Of a stretch of 51,150 nt of DNA, positions 44,402 through 51,150 are shown in pieces. Source of the DNA: a bacterium (GTDB lineage Bacteria > Acidobacteriota > Thermoanaerobaculia > Multivoradales > JAHEKO01); NCBI GenBank assembly GCA_024224155.1, contig JAAENP010000356.1, positions 1-51,150 on the forward strand, written 5' to 3'. Each line of letters begins with the position of its first letter. Within the stretch, counting starts at the first letter, position 1. The notes beneath the pieces were generated by a model that saw nothing but the letters and a program-made list of their open reading frames with translations, was not told the origin of the DNA and searched no databases. The translations under genes were made by a program, and so were the position numbers.

Positions 44402-45092
44402 AGCCGCGATGGCGCTAGCGCTGTCGCTCGGGTGCCTCGCGGGCCTCCCCGGAGAGGCAGACGACCAAGCCGAAGGCGCGTCTGCGGTGGACCGCCGGAG
44501 CCACGAGTTGGTTCGATTGGATTGCGCCAGTGGAGCGCTGAGCCGAAACCTATCCCTGTTCGCCAATGGCACCGTTCGGATCCGAGACAAGGGCGGTCCC
44601 GACCCGGGACTGCGGTTGGCGGAGCTCGAAGAGAGCGAGCTGCTCGGCTTCCGGGCGCGGCTCGCGGAGATCGATCTGTCGAAGACGAGCTCTCCAATTC
44701 GGGGGCCCAGCAGTGAGACTTTCGAGCAATGCCGGCTACGTTTGGAGTTGACCAGCGGGGTCATCGACGAGTACCGGTTCCCACGAATGGCGGCCCTGCC
44801 GCTGGCTCTCGGCAGAGCGTTGGCCGTTCTGGATGATCTGACCGTACTCGCTGAGGAACGCCAGCGACTATCGGCCGGACTCCCGGCGAGCTATGAAGCT
44901 CGAGTCGGTGACGTCCTGGTCAAGGCCGACGGCAGCAGGTACCGGGTCGTGCGTGCGACCGCCGAGGGCGACGGGGTCGAGATCATCGCGCTCGAAAGCC
45001 CGCTGGTGCTGTACCTCGCGCGCGAGAGCGTCCGAGGCGAGTTCGTTGCTGTCGAGAGCCGTCGCAAGCGTCGACCGCGGGAAGACCGTTGA
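44388..45092 (+). CDS. Exported protein of unknown function
   Basis: A 234-residue protein starting at ATG 44388, inside the end of the nucleotidyltransferase gene (14-base overlap). A short signal peptide is likely: Arg pair, hydrophobic core MALALSLGCLAGL, then an acidic mature start. The middle has a beta-rich pattern (LFANGTVRIRDKGG, GLRLAELEESELLGFRARLAEID, LRLELTSGVIDEYRFPRMAALPLALGRALAVLDDL), which resembles calcium- or bile-type outer proteins only loosely. The C-terminal part (about 165-215; GDVLVKADGSRYRVVRAT) looks like a small barrel. No family was recognised. It is in frame for coupled translation with rsmD, whose TTG overlaps its stop. Confidence 0.68.
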   Translation: MPSRRAAMALALSLGCLAGLPGEADDQAEGASAVDRRSHELVRLDCASGALSRNLSLFANGTVRIRDKGGPDPGLRLAELEESELLGFRARLAEIDLSKTSSPIRGPSSETFEQCRLRLELTSGVIDEYRFPRMAALPLALGRALAVLDDLTVLAEERQRLSAGLPASYEARVGDVLVKADGSRYRVVRATAEGDGVEIIALESPLVLYLARESVRGEFVAVESRRKRRPREDR

Positions 45093-45667
45093 AGATCGGT
45101 GCGGGCGCATTGCGCGGGCGTCCTCTGAAGGTAGCCGAGGGAGTTCGACCGACCAGTGGCAGAAGCAAGGAGGCCCTCTTTTCTCGCTGGCAGGCGACGT
45201 TGCCGGGCTGCTCGTTTCTCGACCTGTTCGCCGGCAGCGGCGGCATGGGGCTGGAGGCGGTGAGTCGGGGAGCTCGCGAAGCGGTGCTGGTGGAGAGATC
45301 GGCTCGCGCGCTGAAAGCGCTGCGGGGCAATTGCGAGCGGCTGGCTCCGGAGAGCTGCGTAGTCATCCGGGCCGAGCTACCCGAACTGCCCGGCGCCGTG
45401 CTGAGGCATCCTCGCTTCGAACACGTTTTTGCCGATCCACCGTACGACTTCGACAGCTATGATCCGCTACTCGAGCAGATCGCCAGGGTACTTGCTGCCG
45501 GCGGCGAGGCCGCGATCGAGCACTCGCGCCGCGTCGAGATCAACGAATCGGTGGTGGGTCTGGCGTCGAGCGGGTCGAGAAGCTACGGCGAAAGCGTGTT
45601 GAGCTTCTACGTCCGGTCGGGGGCTCGACCGCTTTCGGCAGGTCCTGAAGTCGGACGGTTGGGCTGA
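45089..45667 (+). CDS. rsmD: 16S rRNA (guanine(966)-N2)-methyltransferase
   Basis: This enzyme methylates G966 of 16S rRNA in 30S assembly, 192 residues. The start is TTG 45089, preceded by GGGAAG and overlapping the previous stop. The N-terminus IGAGALRGRPLKVAEGVRPTSGRSKEALFS is typical (RP-T-R-KEALF). SAM-binding motif I is FLDLFAGSGGMGLEAVSRGA, and motif IV is FADPPYDF. The usual G.(R/K) start of the family supports the TTG codon. It ends four bases from the convergent rex gene. Confidence 0.93.
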   Translation: MKIGAGALRGRPLKVAEGVRPTSGRSKEALFSRWQATLPGCSFLDLFAGSGGMGLEAVSRGAREAVLVERSARALKALRGNCERLAPESCVVIRAELPELPGAVLRHPRFEHVFADPPYDFDSYDPLLEQIARVLAAGGEAAIEHSRRVEINESVVGLASSGSRSYGESVLSFYVRSGARPLSAGPEVGRLG

Positions 45668-45671
45668 AGAG

Positions 45672-46316
45672 TCAGTTCTCGGTTCGGACCGCGGCCCGCT
45701 GAAGCTGGTAGCCGAGCTCCTCGAGAAAGATCCTCAGATCCACGGCCTTGGTCGCCACGCCGTTCTTCGGGGCCAGGCGCGTCGGCGCGAAGCTGAGAAC
45801 CGCCTTGATGCCGGCGCCAATCAGACGATCGTAGATCTCCTGGGCCGAGTCCGGAGGAACCGCGAGCACGGCGATCTCCGCCTTGGTTTCGGCAACCACC
45901 TTGGAGAGATCCTTCGGGCTGTAGATTCGGACCTCGCCGATGCTCTGTCCGATCTTGTCGGGGTCGTGATCGATAGCCGCCACGACGCGAAACGAGCGGT
46001 CGTCAAAACTCAGAAAGCGTGCCAGAGCACTGCCGAGGTTTCCCGCCCCGACAATCAGTATCGAGTGCGTACGATCGAGACCCAGATGACCGCTCAGTCG
46101 CTTGGTCAGCTGGTCGACGTCGTAACCGACGCCGCGAGTGCCGAACTCGCCGAAGTGGGCGAGGTCCTTGCGAATCTGCGCGGCCGACAGATGGAAACGA
46201 CTCGCCAGCTCGAGCGACGACACCGTGTCGACGCCTTCGGCCCTCAGTTCTCGCAAACAGCGCAAGTAGAGGGACAGGCGATTCAGCGTGAGCGATGAGA
46301 CTTCGGCTGGGGGCAT
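45672..46316 (-). CDS. rex: Redox-sensing transcriptional repressor Rex
   Basis: A DNA-binding repressor of 214 residues that leaves its operator when NADH rises relative to NAD+. The winged-helix N-terminus (about 8-75; LSLYLRCLRELRAEGV and LSAAQIRKDLAHFGEFGTRGVGY) is followed by a Rossmann domain with GAGNLGSALARF near 91-102, the acidic VVAAIDHDPDKIG and LAVPPDSAQEIYDRLIGAGIKAVLSFAP. It lies six bases after nuoN and appears to be the final gene of the complex I operon. No Rex operator is in the window, because the operon promoter lies outside. Confidence 0.95.
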   Translation of the reverse strand: MPPAEVSSLTLNRLSLYLRCLRELRAEGVDTVSSLELASRFHLSAAQIRKDLAHFGEFGTRGVGYDVDQLTKRLSGHLGLDRTHSILIVGAGNLGSALARFLSFDDRSFRVVAAIDHDPDKIGQSIGEVRIYSPKDLSKVVAETKAEIAVLAVPPDSAQEIYDRLIGAGIKAVLSFAPTRLAPKNGVATKAVDLRIFLEELGYQLQRAAVRTEN

Positions 46317-46322
46317 GAAGGA

Positions 46323-47789
46323 TCAGAGAGCGCCGAGGGCGTTGGCGAACCAGTCCAGGATTCGCGCCGGCCAGATACCGAGCAGAAGGGTTCCGGCGGC
46401 ACCGATCACGATGGCTGCCGTGGCGCCGAAGTCTCGCATCGGGCCGCCGCCGTCGGTCGCGGCCAACGCCGGCTTTCGGATTTCGGGCATCATGTAGAGC
46501 GTGTAGACGACGCGCAGGTAGTAGTAGACGCCGAGCAGGCTGGTGAGCACGATCGCCAGGGCCAGCATGACATGGCCGCTCTGGAGGGCGTGCAGAAACA
46601 CCAGGTACTTTCCGACGAAGCCGAGGGTCGGTGGAATTCCGCCGAGGGACAGCAGGCACACGGTCAGGCAGATTCCGAGCAGCGGGAAGCGGTAACCCCA
46701 GCCGCCCAGATCCGCGATCAGGTGTTGCTCGCCGGGCTCGCTGTAGAGACGGCCCGCCGCGATGAAGGCCCCGGCGTTCATCAGGGCGTAGGCGACGAAA
46801 TAGACGAAGATTGCCTCCCGCGAGGCGTCGCCAAGACCCACCAGGGGAACCAGGAGATAGCCCATGTGCGCCACGCCCGAGTAGGCGAGCATCCGCTTGA
46901 GGTCTCGCTGCGCCAGCGCCAGGAGGTTGCCGACCAGCATCGAAAACACCGCCAGCAGCGCGAGCACCCTGTCCCAGCTGTGGACGTCTATGGCCAGAGT
47001 CAGCTCGGTGATTCGTACCAGCACCACCGCGCTCGCCGCCTTGGGCGCGACCGAAAGAAACGCTACGAATGGGGAGGGAGCCCCCTGATAGACATCGGGA
47101 GCCCAGGCGTGGAACGGAGCGATGCTCATCTTGAAGGCGAATCCGCAGACCAGCAGCAAAAAGCCGATCAATAACATCGGCGAGCCGCTGCTCAAAACCG
47201 CCGAGCCCGACATGCGCGCCAGGTTGGTCGTGCCCGCCTCGCCGTAGATGAGGGCAATTCCCAGGAGCACGAAGCCGCTGACAAAGGCCCCGTTGAGGAA
47301 GTACTTGATGCCTGATTCAGTGGATACGTTCAGCCGTCGGTGGAAGGCCGCGAGCGCGTAGAGGCAGACGGAAAGCAGCTCCAGCGCCAGGAAGAGGCTG
47401 ATCAGCTCCGCGGTTCGGGCCATCAGCAGGGCCCCGGTCCCGGCCCACAGCAGGAGCGCGGTGTATTCGCCGGGAGGCAACTTCTCTCGGAGCAGGTAGC
47501 TGTGCGAGCCGAGTAACGCCATCGCAAGGCACAGCAGAACGACCCAGCGAATGCCGATCGAGAGCGGCGTCGTCTCGAGCAGCCCCCCGAAGCTCGCCCC
47601 ATAGGTGGCACCGAGGCTCTGCCAGGCCGCGGCGACAACGGCGGCAAGGCCGAGCAGTGTCGTCAGAAGTCGCCGGTCTCCGAGGAAGGCATCGAGCAGC
47701 AGCACCAGCACCCCGACCCCCGAGAGAATCAACTCGGGATAGATGCCCATCAGGTCGGCGGCGGGAATCGAGTAGGCGTTAGCGGACAT
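46323..47789 (-). CDS. nuoN: NADH-quinone oxidoreductase subunit N
   Basis: A proton-pumping, antiporter-like subunit of respiratory complex I, 488 residues with about 14 membrane helices. Conserved points are the Glu in LELLSVCLYALAAF (TM5), the Lys in MSIAPFHAWAPDVYQGAP (TM7), and RDLKRMLAYSGVAHMGYLLVP (TM8). The start is ATG 47789, two bases after the nuoM stop. The protein acts in the cytoplasmic membrane with NuoM and NuoL. Confidence 0.96.
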   Translation of the reverse strand: MSANAYSIPAADLMGIYPELILSGVGVLVLLLDAFLGDRRLLTTLLGLAAVVAAAWQSLGATYGASFGGLLETTPLSIGIRWVVLLCLAMALLGSHSYLLREKLPPGEYTALLLWAGTGALLMARTAELISLFLALELLSVCLYALAAFHRRLNVSTESGIKYFLNGAFVSGFVLLGIALIYGEAGTTNLARMSGSAVLSSGSPMLLIGFLLLVCGFAFKMSIAPFHAWAPDVYQGAPSPFVAFLSVAPKAASAVVLVRITELTLAIDVHSWDRVLALLAVFSMLVGNLLALAQRDLKRMLAYSGVAHMGYLLVPLVGLGDASREAIFVYFVAYALMNAGAFIAAGRLYSEPGEQHLIADLGGWGYRFPLLGICLTVCLLSLGGIPPTLGFVGKYLVFLHALQSGHVMLALAIVLTSLLGVYYYLRVVYTLYMMPEIRKPALAATDGGGPMRDFGATAAIVIGAAGTLLLGIWPARILDWFANALGAL

Positions 47790-47791
47790 GG

Positions 47792-49420
47792 TTACTTGGC
47801 GTCCTCGGCTGGCTCAGCGTCTGCAGCCAGTCGAGCCAGCACAGGCTGCGACCGCACCTGCGGTGGCGCGAGGCGCAGGCGCGCGCTCGCGGGAGCGTCT
47901 CGCTCGATTCGAGCCGTGAAGGAGCGGTGCGCGGCCTCGAGCGCCGGTTCGACGGGCTTCAGGAAGAGCTGCGGAGCCAAGCCCAGAGCCAGCATGAGGA
48001 CGGCGATCGGCGCGAGCGTGAGGATCTCGCGAATCGAGAGATCGTCGAGCGCCCGGTTCTCGGCCTTCGTAATCGGTCCCCATAGGGTTTCGTGAAGCAG
48101 CTTGAACAAGTAGACGGCCGCCAGAACGACGCCGAAGGCCGCGAGCGCGGTCGCCGGGATGAGGCCTGCCCGGTAACTGCCCGTAAGAATCAGGAACTCT
48201 CCGACAAAACCGTTCAGGCCCGGCAAGCCGACCGAAGCCAGGGAGCTGAAAACCAGGAAGAACGCGAACCACGGCATCACCTTGGCCAGACCGCCGAACT
48301 CCTCGAAGAGCTTGGTGTGGCGGCGCTCGTAGAGCATGCCGACGAGCAGGAAGAGAGCCCCGGTTGCCAAGCCGTGGTTGACCATCTGCATCAAGGCTCC
48401 CTGCCAGGCGATGAGATCGAATGCCGCCAAGCCGAGCACGACGAAGCCGAGATGCGCCACCGACGAATAGGCCACCAGGCTCTTCATGTCGACTTGCCGC
48501 CAGGCGACCAGCGCTCCATAGAGAATCCCGATGACCGCGAGTGTGATCAGGATCGAGCGGGACTCGACCGCAGCATGGGGGAACAAGGGCAGGGCAAAGC
48601 GCAGCAAACCGTAGGTTCCGAGCTTGAGAAGCACGCCGGCCAGGATGACCGAACCGCCCGTCGGGGCCTGGACGTGGGCGTCGGGAAGCCAGGTGTGGAA
48701 AGGAAACAAAGGCACCTTGATGGCGAACGCCAGAGCGAAGGCCGCGAAGAGCCACAGTTGTGGCTCGAGCGGAAGCTCGAGCCGGAGCAGGTCGTCGTAG
48801 GCGAACGACCAGCTGCCGAAGAGCTCGGCGTACTTGGCGGCCAGCCACACGATGCCGAGCAGCATGAGCAGGCTACCGGACATCGTGAAGAGGAAGAACT
48901 TGACCGCCGCGTAGATCCGCTTCTCGCTCCCCCAGACACCGATGATCAAATACATCGGTACCAGCATGATCTCCCAGAAGACGTAGAAGAGAAACAGATC
49001 ATGGGCCAAGAGGGCTCCCTGGATGCCGGTAGTCAGGAGCATGAGAGAGGCGGCGTATCCCTTCCAGTGCCTGTCGATGCCTCGCCAGGAGGCGAGGATC
49101 ACGATCGGTAGCAGGAACCCGGTGAGCACGACCAGTGGCATCGAGATGCCATCCATGCGTAGGTCATAGGAGATCCCGAAGCGCGGAATCCAAGTCAGAA
49201 CCTCGTCGGAGAGGCTAAGAAAAACGCCATCCTTCATTCCCGCGGCGACGATTTGAATCGAGAGGCCGAGCTCGATCAGACCCGCGGCGAGCGCGACGCG
49301 ACGGATCAGCCGCCGGTTGGCGCTCGGCAGGAGAGCGAGCACCAGAGCCGCCAGAGCCGGGAAGAAAACCACCTGAGTCAGAGAAGGCTCGGTGAGAAGC
49401 CTTATGAAGCTTCCGCTCAT
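47792..49420 (-). CDS. nuoM: NADH-quinone oxidoreductase subunit M
   Basis: A complex I membrane subunit of 542 residues with about 14 helices. Family segments are SYDLRMDGISMPLVVLTGF, FYVFWEIMLVPMYLIIGVWG (catalytic Glu), AFAIKVPLFPFHTWLPDAHVQAPTGGS (proton-channel Lys) and VDMKSLVAYSSVAHLGFVVLG. ATG 49420 overlaps the nuoL stop as ATGA. The C-terminus has a soluble Ala/Arg-rich extension of about 50 residues (after 490), a little longer than typical NuoM. Confidence 0.96.
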   Translation of the reverse strand: MSGSFIRLLTEPSLTQVVFFPALAALVLALLPSANRRLIRRVALAAGLIELGLSIQIVAAGMKDGVFLSLSDEVLTWIPRFGISYDLRMDGISMPLVVLTGFLLPIVILASWRGIDRHWKGYAASLMLLTTGIQGALLAHDLFLFYVFWEIMLVPMYLIIGVWGSEKRIYAAVKFFLFTMSGSLLMLLGIVWLAAKYAELFGSWSFAYDDLLRLELPLEPQLWLFAAFALAFAIKVPLFPFHTWLPDAHVQAPTGGSVILAGVLLKLGTYGLLRFALPLFPHAAVESRSILITLAVIGILYGALVAWRQVDMKSLVAYSSVAHLGFVVLGLAAFDLIAWQGALMQMVNHGLATGALFLLVGMLYERRHTKLFEEFGGLAKVMPWFAFFLVFSSLASVGLPGLNGFVGEFLILTGSYRAGLIPATALAAFGVVLAAVYLFKLLHETLWGPITKAENRALDDLSIREILTLAPIAVLMLALGLAPQLFLKPVEPALEAAHRSFTARIERDAPASARLRLAPPQVRSQPVLARLAADAEPAEDAK

Positions 49421-51150
49421 GATGCCAACACCCACCAGGCCAGCGCCAGCATGCCGAAGACCGCATAGAAGAGGTAGCTGCGAACGTTGCCGGTCGTCGT
49501 GAGCCGGCCCAGCTCGCCGGTGACTCGGGAGACGAAGGCCGGCGCGTGCACCGCACCCTCGACGAACACGCCGTCGACGACCTTCCAACAGAATCGTGCC
49601 AGGCCCGACAGCGGCCGGACCACGGAGGCGTCGTAGATTTCATCGACGTAGTACTTGTTGAAGAGCAGCTTGTGGGTGATGGGGAAGCGTAGGGCCCAGC
49701 GTTCGCCCCCGGCCAGAGCCCGGGGCTTGCCTCCGGGGGCGCCATAGAGCGTCCAGGCCAGGTAGATCCCCAGGCCCGCCACCGCCACCGACAGCGCCAT
49801 CAGCACCAGCTCGACCAGCACCGAGGCATGGTGGCCGCCATGCTCCGAGAGCCCGGCCAGATGCACCTCGGCCACCACCGGCTCCAGATAGTGCCCGAAC
49901 AGGTTCCAGTCGAACTCGCCCAGCTTCGGCAACCCGAGGTAGCCCGCCAGCACCGAGCCCACCGCCAACACCCCGAGCGGCACCGTCATCACCTTGGGCG
50001 ATTCGTGCAGGTGAGCTCCTTGCTCCCGCGTCCCCCGAAACTCGCCCGTAAACGTCATGAACATCAGGCGGAACATGTAGAACGCCGTCAACCCCGCGGT
50101 CACCCAACCCACGGCCCACAGCACCTTCGACGAGCCCCAGGCCGCCGCCAGGATCTGGTCCTTCGAGAAAAACCCGGCCAGACCCGGGACCCCGGCGATC
50201 GCCAGCGTCCCGACGAGCATCGTCACGTAGGTCACCGGCAGCGCCTTCTTCAAACCCCCCATTTTGGTCATGTCCTGCTCGCCGCTCATCGCGTGGATCA
50301 CCGAGCCCGAGGCCAGGAATAAAAGACCCTTGAAGAACGCGTGCGTCCCCAAATGAAAGATCGCCACCGAGTACGCCCCCACCCCCGCCGCCAGAAACAT
50401 GTAGCCCAGCTGCGACACCGTCGAGTACGCCAGCACCTTCTTGATGTCCGTTTGCGCCAAACCGATCGTCGCCGCAAACAGAGCCGTCACCGCCCCGATC
50501 ACCGCCACCAACATCCCCACCCCCGGCGCCAGCTGATAGAACGCGTTCGAACGCACCACCATGAACACGCCCGCCGTCACCATCGTCGCCGCGTGGATCA
50601 GCGCCGAGACCGGCGTCGGACCCGCCATCGCGTCCGGCAACCACACGTACAACGGTATCTGCGCGCTCTTGCCCACCGCCCCGATGAACAGGCACAGCGC
50701 CACGAACGACGCGAACGACATCCCCAAGACATACGGCTCGCCGGTCAGAGACAGACCGTGCGCATCCGCCTCGACCGCCGAGAAAATCGACAGGTAATCC
50801 AGCGTCCCGAACCGAGACACCAGCGCGAACAGACCCAACAGGAACGCAAAGTCCCCGATCCGGTTGACGATGAACGCCTTGCGCCCCGCGTACGGCGGAA
50901 ACTCCTCCTCGTAGTAGAACCCGATCAGCAAGTACGAGCACAGACCCACACCCTCCCAACCCACGAAGGTCACCAGGTAGTTGTTGCCCAACACCAACAG
51001 CAGCATCGCACCCATGAACAGATTCATGTACACGAAGTAACGCTGGTAGCCCGACTCGTGACCCATGTAGCCCACCGAGTACACGTGGATCCAAAAACCC
51101 ACGAACGTCACCACGAACATCATCACCGACGACAACGGGTCCAGCAGAAA
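49417..51150 (-). CDS. nuoL: NADH-quinone oxidoreductase subunit L, 5' end cut by window edge
   Basis: 577 residues of complex I subunit L are visible; the frame stays open to base 51150, where FLLDPLS-type residues show that only the first 40-60 residues are missing. Markers are YLVTFVGWEGVGLCSYLLIGFYYEE, IPLYVWLPDAMAGPTPVSALIHAATMVTAGV and TDIKKVLAYSTVSQLGYMF, followed by the C-terminal horizontal-helix region with an insertion rich in His and Gly (about 445-465). An apparent start at 51135 would remove the first helices and is not used. Codon choice in the 5' two-thirds is strongly biased to G-ending codons (GCG, GTG, GGG), whereas the last 100 codons favour C-ending ones like nuoM and nuoN. 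Confidence 0.95.
   Translation of the reverse strand, partial: FLLDPLSSVMMFVVTFVGFWIHVYSVGYMGHESGYQRYFVYMNLFMGAMLLLVLGNNYLVTFVGWEGVGLCSYLLIGFYYEEEFPPYAGRKAFIVNRIGDFAFLLGLFALVSRFGTLDYLSIFSAVEADAHGLSLTGEPYVLGMSFASFVALCLFIGAVGKSAQIPLYVWLPDAMAGPTPVSALIHAATMVTAGVFMVVRSNAFYQLAPGVGMLVAVIGAVTALFAATIGLAQTDIKKVLAYSTVSQLGYMFLAAGVGAYSVAIFHLGTHAFFKGLLFLASGSVIHAMSGEQDMTKMGGLKKALPVTYVTMLVGTLAIAGVPGLAGFFSKDQILAAAWGSSKVLWAVGWVTAGLTAFYMFRLMFMTFTGEFRGTREQGAHLHESPKVMTVPLGVLAVGSVLAGYLGLPKLGEFDWNLFGHYLEPVVAEVHLAGLSEHGGHHASVLVELVLMALSVAVAGLGIYLAWTLYGAPGGKPRALAGGERWALRFPITHKLLFNKYYVDEIYDASVVRPLSGLARFCWKVVDGVFVEGAVHAPAFVSRVTGELGRLTTTGNVRSYLFYAVFGMLALAWWVLAS

Noticed and set aside
49640-51094. A 484-codon minus-strand frame inside nuoL
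   Set aside because: Gly/Val/Arg-dominated translation in the +1 phase of nuoL, caused by its G-ending codon style.

Overview
The window is a GC-rich bacterial chromosome segment of mostly housekeeping genes. I see no phage, insertion sequence, CRISPR array, tRNA or rRNA. The mix suggests a heterotrophic member of the Acidobacteriota, perhaps the Thermoanaerobaculia/Vicinamibacteria side. The evidence is Ser/Thr kinase and HD-GYP signalling, an exported beta-helix protein with an FPDGS motif, split B12-dependent acyl-CoA mutase genes, several acyl-CoA dehydrogenases, and a DUF503 gene between infB and rbfA. This placement is inferred from gene content only.

Layout. 1-866 (-): 3' part of a Ser/Thr kinase gene that runs off the left edge. 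1005-5229 (+): threonine synthase-like enzyme, serine hydrolase, thiolase and SDR reductase. 5370-6350 (-): exported beta-helix protein. 6503-10020 (+): radC, metG, tatD-family nuclease. 10305-21991 (-): a long information-processing operon, in transcription order rimP, nusA, infB, DUF503, rbfA, nrnA, truB, rpsO, pnp, an HD-GYP response regulator and a NIF3-family gene. 22314-25906 (+): HtrA/DegP protease, a strong terminator, a sigma-54 activator and pyrE. 25908-26156 (-): a small unknown gene. 26334-33298 (+): two acyl-CoA dehydrogenases, a split acyl-CoA mutase, a response regulator, biotin ligase and a conserved unknown. 33336-45667 (+): comEC, miaA, a lipoprotein, pgsA, an AI-2E family transporter, dnaE, a CCA-type nucleotidyltransferase, an exported unknown and rsmD, many joined by ATGA, GTGA or TTGA overlaps. 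45672-51150 (-): nuoL (cut by the right edge), nuoM, nuoN and rex.

How the genes work together. The rimP-to-pnp block couples ribosome maturation, transcription elongation, translation initiation and RNA decay. A good sigma70-type promoter lies upstream of rimP, and its leader carries a possible attenuator. The acyl-CoA block appears to handle short or branched acyl-CoAs. Its mutase has the Phe/Gln active-site pair of isobutyryl-CoA mutases instead of the Tyr/Arg pair of methylmalonyl-CoA mutases. Its promoter has a perfect dyad between the -35 and -10 boxes. The last block is the tail of a complex I operon ending in the NADH-sensing repressor rex.

No single dramatic new system is evident. 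The observations most worth a second look are the probable misnaming risk of the mutase, the operator-like dyad at 26243-26260, the rimP leader, the octamer repeat at 36597-36644, the structured spacer after tatD, and four uncharacterised proteins in otherwise well-understood operons.
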